Shown: in pieces, positions 1 to 6,593 of the stretch
Layout: each line of letters begins with the position of its first letter
Position numbering within the stretch: position 1 is the stretch's first letter
Assembly: GCA_937915045.1 (NCBI GenBank)
Contig: CALDNM010000206.1
Coordinates: 1-12,723 of the forward strand
DNA from: an uncultured Clostridia bacterium
Lineage (GTDB): Bacteria; Bacillota; Clostridia; Peptostreptococcales; Anaerovoracaceae
Length of the DNA stretch: 12,723 nt
Direction of reading: 5' to 3'
Program-made: the position numbers and the translations under genes
Notes under the pieces: generated by a model
The model's database searches: none
What the model saw: the letters and a program-made list of their open reading frames with translations, nothing else
Told to the model about the DNA's origin: nothing

Positions 1-1
1 A

Positions 2-1861
2 TTTGCTGGTTGTAAATTTTATTTTGGTGAGGACGGCAGTATAAACGGTAACGGAATAGGCGAGGGCGAAATAGACGCGCTCAATGTGGATTGTTTAACG
101 GCGACGGAAATAGACACGGACAGTTTAATAGCGGAAACTGCCTTCATAAATAATCTGTCGGCGAACAATGCTTTTATAACAAACCTTACGGCGCAGACTG
201 AATTCGTAAACAAACTTACGGCGCAGCAAGCGTTCATAGACAATCTTAATGCGCGCGAGATCAGCGCCGACAAGATTACTAGCGGCACGCTAGACGCAAG
301 CAAGGCGCACATAGCGAACATAGATGCGACGACTATTACTAGCGGCCAGATAGATGCGTCACTGGTTAATATCACTAACCTTACGGCGGACAAGATCAGC
401 GGCGGTACATTAGGCGCAGACGTAGTATTCGGCGGCACAATAAGCGGTGACAAAATCACGGCGGGCACAATAGACGGCGCGACTGTACACCTAGTTAATC
501 TGGACGCAAGTAACATCACAGGCGGCACTATAACCGCGGACAGACTTGTACTGCGCGGCACGGACAAATCAATCGTGTATCAGTTGAATAGTATCGCGGG
601 CGCAACGCAAGTTGTAAGCAGCGAGAAAATAAACGGCGAGGTAATCACGGACAAGACTATTACGGCGGCGCAGATAGACGTGGATAATCTCACGGCTAAT
701 ACGGCGTTCATTAATAACCTGTCGGCTAATACCGCGCTTATAAACAAGATACAGGCGAACGTACTTGACGTAAATAAACTTAATGCGCTCGGCATTACGG
801 CGGGCAAAGTAGCGGCCGAAAATATTACGGGCACAACTATAAGCGGCAAGCAGATCAGCGGCGGTACAATAAATATCGGTAACGGTGTATTCACCGTGGA
901 TCAGTACGGCAAGCTGACGGCGACTAACGCTAATATAACAGGCAACTTAAACGCTACTAGCGGCAGTATAGGCAGCTTCTATATATCGGGCGATACAATC
1001 GTGAAGAATTTCTCGGACGGTTTGACAACGATTACACTTGGAAGTAACGGGGCGAATTATTATGAAAATGGCCTTACTATACAGAGAAGTTCGGGTTCAT
1101 CAATGTCACGCACAATAATCGGCAATGGGCGTATTAACTGCGTGGATAATACCGACACGTATTTTGGCGGCCGTATAAAGGCAGGCGCAATATGCTCGAA
1201 TTATATTTGTGCAAAGGATAGTATAGAACAGGCAGTACCTACAATGTATCTTTATTGCGATCCTAGTAATTTTACTGTACATATACCAAATACATTATAC
1301 GTCGATAAATTGTACGATAATACAAAAGGTTTACCGATGATTAACTTGACATCTGGTGATAATATCGCCATATCATCTTCTAACAGAGCTTCGAATAGTG
1401 ATACTAATATATATGCGGGCCGTAAGATTATACTCAAAACAAAAGCGTATCTATCTAATGGAACGACTGCGGTACAATCTGACAAGAATCTTAAAAAGGA
1501 TATAACAACATTAAGCGACAGATATGTTGATATGTTCGATAACCTTAAACCCGTAAGTTATAAGTACAAGTATGGTACTGCCGGGCGTTTACACTGCGGC
1601 TTTATTGCACAGGACGTAAAAGAGGCTATGGATAAAGCGAACGTGTCGGATATGGAATTCGCAGGTTGGTGCAAATATGATAATGACGATGAGGACTTCC
1701 CCGCATATACTGATGATGGAACAAAACCAGAATACACTTATGCGTTATGCTACGAAGAATTCATCCCTATCCTTGCGGCAAAGATCAAGGAGCAGGACAA
1801 AGCGTTAGCGGCGCAGGACGCGCGCATAGAGAAACTGGAGAAACAACTGACGGCTAAATAA
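2..1861 (+). CDS. Phage tail fibre/tail spike protein with C-terminal S74 chaperone, 5' partial
   Basis: The reading frame is open to the left edge, so the start lies outside; the GTG at 86 is just an internal codon. The visible part is about 619 codons. Near the N-side come decapeptide repeats of the form A-x-x-A-F-I-x-N-L-(S/T) at nt 131-250, with a second set from nt 695. Between and after these are G-T-I/L-S/D-G-x-K-I-T-type repeats typical of trimeric beta-structured phage fibres. The C-terminus matches the peptidase S74 intramolecular chaperone: the SDKNLKKDI box has its putative autocleavage Ser codon at 1478-1480, so about 127 residues would be released. It ends in a charged coiled coil (AAKIKEQDKALAAQDARIEK). 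Role: host-receptor binding at the tail tip. The small holin-like gene follows after 18 bp. Family assignment is firm from the S74 motif; the receptor cannot be read. Confidence 0.88.
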   Translation, partial: FAGCKFYFGEDGSINGNGIGEGEIDALNVDCLTATEIDTDSLIAETAFINNLSANNAFITNLTAQTEFVNKLTAQQAFIDNLNAREISADKITSGTLDASKAHIANIDATTITSGQIDASLVNITNLTADKISGGTLGADVVFGGTISGDKITAGTIDGATVHLVNLDASNITGGTITADRLVLRGTDKSIVYQLNSIAGATQVVSSEKINGEVITDKTITAAQIDVDNLTANTAFINNLSANTALINKIQANVLDVNKLNALGITAGKVAAENITGTTISGKQISGGTINIGNGVFTVDQYGKLTATNANITGNLNATSGSIGSFYISGDTIVKNFSDGLTTITLGSNGANYYENGLTIQRSSGSSMSRTIIGNGRINCVDNTDTYFGGRIKAGAICSNYICAKDSIEQAVPTMYLYCDPSNFTVHIPNTLYVDKLYDNTKGLPMINLTSGDNIAISSSNRASNSDTNIYAGRKIILKTKAYLSNGTTAVQSDKNLKKDITTLSDRYVDMFDNLKPVSYKYKYGTAGRLHCGFIAQDVKEAMDKANVSDMEFAGWCKYDNDDEDFPAYTDDGTKPEYTYALCYEEFIPILAAKIKEQDKALAAQDARIEKLEKQLTAK

Positions 1862-1879
1862 AACGAAAAGAGGTATATA

Positions 1880-2158
1880 ATGTCTCCGATTGATTATGTT
1901 TTAGTGGCAGCAGGCGGTATAATCACGATAGTCACAGCGGGCAAAGCGCTGTGGGGCATAATAAAGCCCGTCAACAAAGTCGCGCATTCACCGCAGGAAA
2001 TTGACGCACTAAGTAAAACATTAAACAGAATCGACGAGAAAATGGACTTGTTATGCGACGTAGAACTTGCGACGCTTAACCATATTATAACGGGCAATAA
2101 TATCGAGAATGCGAAATCTATACGCGACAAATTGCAAAGTTATATATGCACACATTAA
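1880..2158 (+). CDS. Small phage protein with one N-terminal TM segment, holin-like candidate
   Basis: 92 aa, ATG start preceded by AAGAGG at a suitable distance, 18 bp after the tail-fibre stop, so co-transcribed. Residues 6-27 form one hydrophobic helix followed by a lysine (IIKPVNK). The rest (about 36-92) is soluble and rich in alternating charged/hydrophobic residues (LSKTLNRIDEKMDLL), likely helical or coiled coil. This shape and its place after the tail fibre fit the small holin or holin-associated proteins of Firmicute phages. I recognise no specific family, and no endolysin follows to confirm a lysis role. It could equally be a structural or hypothetical phage protein. A terminator lies seven bases past the stop codon. 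Confidence 0.7.
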   Translation: MSPIDYVLVAAGGIITIVTAGKALWGIIKPVNKVAHSPQEIDALSKTLNRIDEKMDLLCDVELATLNHIITGNNIENAKSIRDKLQSYICTH

Positions 2159-2164
2159 CAAATT

Positions 2165-2202
2165 AAGGGCAGTATGAAAATATACATATTGCCCTTTTTT
2201 TT
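2165..2202 (+). terminator. Rho-independent terminator ending the phage module
   Basis: A 12-bp stem (AAGGGCAGTATG at 2165-2176 with CATATTGCCCTT at 2185-2196, one G-T wobble) closes an 8-nt AT loop and runs into eight Ts (2195-2202). It closes transcription of the tail fibre and holin-like genes. Confidence 0.92.
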
Positions 2203-2348
2203 CGCCCCACTTTGTGTTATTATATTCAGGTAATCACGCGTACAAGGTGTAAAAAAATCATGCGGACAGAATAAGACACGTGTTGAAACCGTGCCCGCTA
2301 ACCGTTGATAAATAGCCATTCTTGCAAGCGCGTTTGTAACAGATACGT
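2203..2348. other. Non-coding stretch between phage terminator and tRNA-Ala
   Basis: I see no gene here. It holds an 8-bp palindrome ACACGTGT (2276-2283) and a weak promoter-like pair for the tRNA: TTGAAA (2283-2288), 18 bp, then GATAAA (2307-2312). That would start RNA about 30 bases before the tRNA. A phage attachment site could lie here or in the tRNA, but no direct repeat within the window identifies it. Confidence 0.4.
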
Positions 2349-2424
2349 GGGGGACTAGCTCAGATGGGAGAGCGCGTGGTTCGCAATCACGAGGTCAGGG
2401 GTTCGATCCCCCTGTTCTCCACCA
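2349..2424 (+). tRNA. tRNA-Ala, anticodon CGC
   Basis: A complete 76-nt cloverleaf with encoded CCA. The acceptor stem is GGGGGAC/GTTCTCC and includes the G3-U70 wobble that AlaRS uses as its main identity element; the discriminator base is A. The D stem is GCTC/GAGC. The anticodon stem is CGTGG/TCACG with loop TTCGCAA, giving anticodon CGC (reads GCG codons). The T stem is AGGGG/CCCCT with loop TTCGATC. All stems pair and no base looks damaged, so it should be functional. Its 5' end faces the phage module. The neighbouring tail-fibre gene uses GCG for most of its alanines, so a phage link is possible, but host genes here use GCG too. Confidence 0.95.
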
Positions 2425-2428
2425 GAAC

Positions 2429-2462
2429 GAAGGCCGGCAGAGCATATGCTCAGCCGGCCTTC
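2429..2462. terminator. Strong hairpin between tRNA-Ala and malic enzyme, likely terminator for both
   Basis: GAAGGCCGGC (2429-2438) pairs perfectly with GCCGGCCTTC (2453-2462), and the interior AGCATATGCT is itself self-complementary, so the hairpin extends inward past one A-A mismatch. It lies five bases after the tRNA and 30 bases past the stop of the convergent malic enzyme gene. T-tracts are weak on both sides (ACTTTATGTTTCG on +), so this is an imperfect intrinsic terminator, probably acting in both directions. Confidence 0.65.
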
Positions 2463-2491
2463 AACTTTATGTTTCGTTTCGATTATATCAT

Positions 2492-3679
2492 TTATATCCT
2501 TGCGACGCCTGTATCTCTCGCTGCCTGCGCGACAGCTTTCGCGATGGCGTCCCTGACTCGAGGATCGAATGCTTTTGGTATGATGTAATCCGCGTTGAGT
2601 TCATCGTCAGGGATGACAGAGGCGAGCGCTTCTGCCGCGGCGAACTTCATCTCTTCATTTATCTCGCTCGCTCGTACGTCGAAAGCTCCGCGGAATATTC
2701 CCGGGAACGCGAGTACATTGTTTATCTGATTTGGGAAATCGGAACGTCCCGTCGATACGACCTTCGCGCCGCCCGCTTTAGCTTCATCAGGATAGATCTC
2801 AGGCACAGGATTCGCGCATGCAAACACGATCGCGTCATCAGCCATTGTCGATATCATTTCTCTGGTAACGACTCCCGGGGCGCTTACTCCAAGGAAAATG
2901 TCAGCGCCTTTGATAGCGTCCTTCAGGCTGCCTTTGACCATGCCACGGTTCGTGAGCTTTGCCATTTCTTCCTTATATGGATTCATACGTTCGGTACGTC
3001 CTTCATAGATCGCGCCCTTGCTGTCACACAGGATCGCGTCTTTCAGGCCATATTTGAGGAGCAGCTTCGTGATTGCTGTGGCCGCGGCTCCCGCTCCGCT
3101 GACCGCCATGGTGCAGTCCTCTATTTTCTTTCCTGTGACCTTTAGCGCGTTGATGAGGCCGGCAAGTGTGATGACGGCTGTACCGTGCTGATCATCGTGG
3201 AAGATAGGGATATCACATTTTTCTTTCAGTTTCTTTTCTATCTCGAAACATCTCGGAGCCGATATATCTTCAAGATTAACACCGCCGAAACTGCCGGAGA
3301 TCATGTAGATCGTATTTACGATATCATCTACATCTTTGCTTTTTATGCAGAGAGGAAAAGCATCGACTCCGCCGAACGATTTGAAAAGCACACATTTGCC
3401 TTCCATGACCGGCATGCCGGCTTCAGGACCGATGTCACCAAGACCGAGCACAGCTGAACCGTCAGTCACAACGAGACACATGTTCCATCTTCTCGTAAGC
3501 TCATAACTCTTTGAAATATCTTTCTGTATTTCCAGGCATGGCTGCGCTACACCCGGAGTGTATGCTGTAGACAGATCATTTTCGTTCGCTACAGGAACGG
3601 TGCTGATGACCTCTATCTTACCTCTTTTCTCGTAATGCATTTTCAGGCTTTCGGCCGCGTAATCATGTTTTTCGCTCAT
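2492..3679 (-). CDS. NAD(P)-dependent malic enzyme (oxaloacetate-decarboxylating malate dehydrogenase)
   Basis: 395 aa, the normal length of the short bacterial malic enzymes. It oxidatively decarboxylates L-malate to pyruvate and CO2 in the cytoplasm, making NADH or NADPH. The N-terminal malic domain has the STAYTPGVAQPC segment with the catalytic Tyr (Y40), the Lys-bearing GMPVMEGKCVLFK (K95), and metal-binding acids in LEDISAPRCFEIE (about 137-138) and FHDDQHGTA (about 162-163). The NAD-binding Rossmann domain starts with VSGAGAAATA (about 193-201) and includes ACANPVPEIYP. The ATG at 3679 is chosen because AAGGAG sits 9 bases upstream; a TTG 24 bases earlier would place that site inside the gene. 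It reads towards the tRNA and has its own extended -10 promoter. Cofactor preference cannot be read with confidence. Confidence 0.95.
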   Translation of the reverse strand: MSEKHDYAAESLKMHYEKRGKIEVISTVPVANENDLSTAYTPGVAQPCLEIQKDISKSYELTRRWNMCLVVTDGSAVLGLGDIGPEAGMPVMEGKCVLFKSFGGVDAFPLCIKSKDVDDIVNTIYMISGSFGGVNLEDISAPRCFEIEKKLKEKCDIPIFHDDQHGTAVITLAGLINALKVTGKKIEDCTMAVSGAGAAATAITKLLLKYGLKDAILCDSKGAIYEGRTERMNPYKEEMAKLTNRGMVKGSLKDAIKGADIFLGVSAPGVVTREMISTMADDAIVFACANPVPEIYPDEAKAGGAKVVSTGRSDFPNQINNVLAFPGIFRGAFDVRASEINEEMKFAAAEALASVIPDDELNADYIIPKAFDPRVRDAIAKAVAQAARDTGVARI

Positions 3680-3710
3680 TTGTATTTTCTCCTTTTTTAT
3701 CAATACGGAT

Positions 3711-3738
3711 ATTATATCAAATCAAAAAGATATTTGAA
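3711..3738 (-). promoter_or_regulatory. Promoter of the malic enzyme gene
   Basis: On the minus strand, TTCAAA (3733-3738) lies 16 bp before TATAAT (3711-3716), and the -10 is preceded by TGA, giving an extended TGn -10. Transcription would start about 25 bases ahead of the ATG, with the Shine-Dalgarno AAGGAG in between. Confidence 0.6.
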
Positions 3739-3806
3739 CTGAAAAAGAAAGAATATGGCACAAAAACCAGTGAAAGACAATAAAAGATAACAATAGAGAA
3801 ACTAAG

Positions 3807-3839
3807 GACCTCGGAGAGCGATAGTGTTCCTCCGAGGTC
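3807..3839. repeat. Perfect 10-bp inverted repeat in the divergent intergenic region
   Basis: GACCTCGGAG (3807-3816) and CTCCGAGGTC (3830-3839) flank a 13-nt spacer. It lies upstream of both divergent promoters, so neither known transcript should carry it. No T-tract follows directly on +; on - the following sequence is T-rich but interrupted. It may be an operator, or a terminator for antisense or upstream-initiated RNA. The rest of 3739-3853 is AT-rich and shows no gene. Confidence 0.6.
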
Positions 3840-3852
3840 ATATTTGCATAAA

Positions 3853-3978
3853 ATCATCACTATACTGAAGATCCTCATCATTATGCTGAAATTCACGTCA
3901 TAATTTCGAACGATTTCATCACTATTTTGAAAAAATTCGTCATTATTCTGAAGAATTTGTCCTGCCACTATTGAATTC
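3853..3978 (+). repeat. Six-copy degenerate direct repeat, about 21-bp period, upstream of the serine hydrolase
   Basis: Consensus TCRTCAYTATNYTGAA. TGAA (CGAA in copy 3) begins at 3866, 3887, 3907, 3928, 3949 and 3972, giving steps of 21, 20, 21, 21 and 23 bp, close to two helical turns. Copies 1, 2, 4 and 5 match best: TCATCACTATACTGAA, TCATCATTATGCTGAA, TCATCACTATTTTGAA and TCGTCATTATTCTGAA. Copies 3 and 6 are degenerate. Copy 6 overlaps the -35 box of the rightward promoter. A still weaker seventh copy may sit near 3838-3848. Same-face spacing next to a promoter suggests cooperative binding sites for a regulator (inference). An alternative is a decayed heptapeptide-coding repeat on the minus strand. 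Confidence 0.75.
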
Positions 3979-3998
3979 GGTGACGAAAGTGCTATATT
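3971..3998 (+). promoter_or_regulatory. Promoter of the serine hydrolase / dipeptidase cluster
   Basis: TTGAAT (3971-3976), 16 bp, then TATATT (3993-3998). The predicted start near 4005 leaves a leader of about 57 bases before the ATG at 4062. The -35 is inside the last copy of the phased repeat array, so a protein bound there would contact or block polymerase. Confidence 0.55.
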
Positions 3999-4017
3999 AA
4001 TAATCGGTTAATAATCG
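3997..4017 (+). repeat. Two direct copies of TTAATAATCG, 11 bp apart, at the predicted transcription start
   Basis: TTAATAATCG at 3997-4006 and again at 4008-4017, one helical turn apart and covering the predicted start site. The position fits an operator for a repressor, but AT-rich sequence makes chance repeats more likely. Confidence 0.5.
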
Positions 4018-4061
4018 TTCGATACAACTATAGAATCAAATTTAGCTTTGGAAAGGAAAAA

Positions 4062-4916
4062 ATGAATTCATTCAGCGATTTTGTGAAGACTACATTGTCT
4101 TCTCTCAAAGGGACGACAGGAGTGTTTTATAAAGACCTGGAAACAGGTGAAACGATAAAGGAAGGCGAAGATGTTTTTGAAGCAGCCAGCGTGATCAAGA
4201 TCTGGGTCATGGCAGCTCTGTTCAGTCGTATCAAAGAAGGAAAACTGCATATGGGCGATACACTCATAATATCGAACAGCGATAAAGTCCCGTTCGCGGG
4301 GGTCATAGATTACGCGGACATGGACAATGCCGACAGACTTCCGGATGATATGTTCCCGGAAAGCGGAGTGCTGAGTTATATGCATGCGGACATTGAGGTC
4401 ACGATGAGTGACTTGTGCAGGCTGATGATCACCATCAGCGACAATACGGCCGCGAACATTCTTATCAAGATCCTTGGGATAGACTATATAAATAAATGCA
4501 TGAAGGAAAACGGATGCGAGAAGAGCGTTCTCGCGAGGAGACTTTTTGATGACGACGCGGCATCGCGCGGACTCGAAAACATGATCTCGCTTGAAGAAAC
4601 AGGACTTTTCTTCGAGAAACTTTACAACAGAGAACTTGTCTCGGAGGCCGCGAGCCGTGAGATGTCCGCGATCCTTCAGAACCAGCAGATAGCGTATAAA
4701 ATACCTTTCTTCATGCGCAGCATCCCGATAGCACATAAGACCGGAGAGGACTGCGGGATCACGAACGACATGGGGATCGTATACGCGAAACATCCATTCA
4801 TTATATGCTTCGGTTCAAACAAAACTAACGTACCTGACGCCGAGAGGGCTTGTCAGGACATCTCATTGCATGCTTTTCGTCACAGCTCAAAAACTAAGAC
4901 GAACAACATAAAATAA
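4062..4916 (+). CDS. Class A beta-lactamase-fold serine hydrolase, apparently cytoplasmic
   Basis: 284 aa, ATG preceded by GGAAAGGA. It carries the three active-site boxes of the penicillin-recognising enzymes in the right order and spacing: SVIK (S43-K46, nucleophile and base), SDN (126-128) and HKTGE (225-229, the KTG box). There is no signal peptide or lipobox: the protein starts MNSFSDFVKTTLSSLKG and goes straight into the fold. The omega-loop ExxLN motif that carries Glu166 in true class A beta-lactamases is not evident between SDN and KTG; that stretch reads RRLFDDDAASRGLENM. It is therefore better called a beta-lactamase-related serine hydrolase (PF13354-like) than a resistance enzyme. 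Its substrate is unknown; its neighbours, two D-dipeptide hydrolases, suggest a peptidoglycan-derived one. The permease remnant starts 59 bases on, with no terminator between. Confidence 0.88.
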   Translation: MNSFSDFVKTTLSSLKGTTGVFYKDLETGETIKEGEDVFEAASVIKIWVMAALFSRIKEGKLHMGDTLIISNSDKVPFAGVIDYADMDNADRLPDDMFPESGVLSYMHADIEVTMSDLCRLMITISDNTAANILIKILGIDYINKCMKENGCEKSVLARRLFDDDAASRGLENMISLEETGLFFEKLYNRELVSEAASREMSAILQNQQIAYKIPFFMRSIPIAHKTGEDCGITNDMGIVYAKHPFIICFGSNKTNVPDAERACQDISLHAFRHSSKTKTNNIK

Positions 4917-4975
4917 ACAAACTAATTTCTATATTATATTTTCATTTCAATTATTTGACGAAAGGAAGTAATAGC

Positions 4976-6593
4976 ATGACCAAAGATGGGAATGGCTCGG
5001 TTGTCCAGGACAATCTGAGCCCACAGGAAAAAGAGGGAAAGAAAAAAATGATAGGCGCCGGAAGCGTCGCGCTGATGACATGTACATCGATACTGGCATT
5101 CAACAACATCCCGAGGATGTTCTATCAGATGGGATATGGAGCGATCGTAATGATGATCGCCGCAGCAATACTATTTTTTATACCATACGCATTTATGATT
5201 TCTGAATACGGCTCCGCGCTGAAAGACGAAGCCGGCGGTATCTACAACTGGATGGAAAAAGCAAAGGGCGTAAAGTACGCTTTTGTAGCTATCATCATGT
5301 GGTATATCTGACAGGCGATATGGATGATACAGACATTCGTTTCGATCTGGATACATTTCTCAGCACTGCTGTTCGGAGGAGATACGACATCGACATGGTC
5401 GTTCTTCGGACTGAACTCGAATGAGAGTGTTGGTCTTCTCGGTATTGCGGCAGTAATAATCATGACACTGTTCTGCATCCACGGCCTGAAGGACGTTGTG
5501 CGTTTCGCTAATGTCGGCGGTGTGTCGGTACTCGCTTTGAACGTAGTACTCATCATCGGCGGTATCATAGCTATAGCGGTCAATCACGGACAGATCGCGC
5601 AGCCTATCACGGCTCACGCGTTCGTATCATCACCAAACCCTGATTATCAGAGCGGCGGCGGATTCATCGCGTTCCTCGCTTTCGCCATCCTGGCATACGG
5701 CGGTTCAGAAACTGTTGCCGGAGTCACAGACCAGACAAAAGACGCAGAGAAGAACTTCCCTAAAGGCATAATGATGGGCGCGATCCTGACTACAGTAGCT
5801 TACTGCGTAGGAGTATTCATAGTAGGACTCTTCACGAGCTGGGGCAAACTCGCGAGCCAGATCAACATGGCAAACGCTGCTATCGTGATCATGAAGAACC
5901 TCGGATACGTCATCGCTACAGGATGCGGCGCGAAGGTCGCGACTTTTCTGTATTTAAGAAAGCAATTTCCGAGGGCGCATCGCTACAGGATGCGGCGCGA
6001 AGGTCGCGACAGCGGTAGTCGTTTCAGAATGGTTTGCGAGAATAGTAGGACTTTCTCTGTTCATGACATATCTCGGCGGACTTACACAGTGCCTCTACTG
6101 CGCGCTCAAGCAGGCAGTTGAAGGAACACCTGACGGACTATGGCCGAAATTCATCATGAAGATCGATGAAAAACGCGGAACACCTAAAAACGCGCTTATC
6201 ATACAGTGTGTAATAATAGTAGTGTTCATAGCACTCGTAAGCTTCGGCGGAAAGAGCGCGAACGAGTTCTTCAACATGCTGCTGATCATGACTACAGTAT
6301 CGGCTACAGTTCCTTACATGTTTATTTCAGGAGCGTTCCCGGCATTCAAGAAAAGAACAGACATCGAGAGACCGTTCGTAGTATACAAGAGCCAGAAAAG
6401 CGCTACGATCTGGGGCGTAATAGTTACGTTCACTATCGGGTTCGCGAACTTCTTCTGCATCATAGAACCAGCACTCAGCGGAGACATTTTAACGATGATC
6501 TGGTCTATAGCGGGACCTGTGATCTTCGCGATCATAGCGTTCATACTCTATGGAAGATATGAAAGAAATTTAAAAAAGGAAGAAGGCAAATAA
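4976..6593 (+). pseudogene. YjeM/GadC-type amino-acid permease, disrupted by a TGA codon and a 67-bp insertion
   Basis: An APC-superfamily transporter of the glutamate:GABA antiporter/YjeM branch. The start ATG at 4976 has AAAGGAAG seven bases upstream. The N-terminal part (GSVALM, then GYGAIVMMIAAAILFFIPYA and DEAGGIYNWME) runs to an in-frame TGA at 5309-5311. The same frame continues as QAIWMIQTFVSIW, so the TGA replaces one residue, probably Ser (TCA to TGA) by comparison with the remembered YjeM motif MWFSSYVIWM. A second lesion is a 67-bp insertion between 5911 and 6010 that shifts the frame by +1. Removing it restores KVATAVVVSEWFARIVGLSLFMTYLGG and the rest to the TAA at 6591-6593. Repaired, the protein would be about 516 aa with around 12 TM helices, normal for the family. 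The stop overlaps the next gene's ATG. Substrate unknown; amino acids or dipeptide products are likely from context. Confidence 0.85.
5911..6010 (+). repeat. 33-bp direct repeat flanking a 34-bp unrelated insert inside the permease
   Basis: The 33 bases at 5911-5943 (starting CATCGCTACAGGATG, ending GGTCGCGAC) recur identically at 5978-6010. Between them are 34 AT-richer bases (5944-5977, starting TTTTCTGTATTTAAG) that fit neither the family sequence nor its reading frame. The net gain is 67 bp. The identity of the copies suggests a recent event: a failed repair, an element footprint, or an assembly artefact. Confidence 0.95.

Larger units (their letters stand above)
1..2202 (+). mobile_element. 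Right end of a prophage or phage remnant (late tail/holin-like module)
   Basis: A phage tail-fibre gene with an S74 chaperone domain is followed by a small one-TM protein and a strong terminator, with host-type metabolic genes beyond the tRNA. The order tail fibre, then holin-like gene, is usual at the end of a siphophage-like late operon in Firmicutes. No endolysin follows, so either lysis genes lie elsewhere or this end has been lost. The left boundary is outside the window. The right boundary is uncertain and is placed here at the terminator; it could extend to the tRNA-Ala at 2349. No integrase or duplicated att sequence is visible in the window. Confidence 0.7.

Noticed and set aside
2364..2588. 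Small plus-strand open frame
   Set aside because: It starts inside the tRNA-Ala and runs antisense into the malic enzyme gene.
3717..3968. Minus-strand 83-codon frame over the repeat array as a real gene
   Set aside because: GTG start without a ribosome binding site, heptad pattern broken after three units, and it ends in the malic enzyme promoter. Kept only as an alternative reading of the repeats.
3853..3978. CRISPR array
   Set aside because: Copies are degenerate, the unit is about 21 bp with no room for unique spacers of usual length, and no cas gene is near.
4062..4916. Beta-lactam resistance gene
   Set aside because: No export signal and no ExxLN omega-loop motif; called only a beta-lactamase-fold hydrolase.
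4955..4975. TTG start for the permease
   Set aside because: The ATG at 4976 has AAAGGAAG at the right distance; the TTG would put that site inside the gene.
5309..5311. TGA recoded as Trp or selenocysteine
   Set aside because: Intact genes in the window end at TGA, TGG is used for Trp, no SECIS-like hairpin is evident just after the codon, and the family position is Ser, not Trp or Cys. The frame is also broken a second time downstream.
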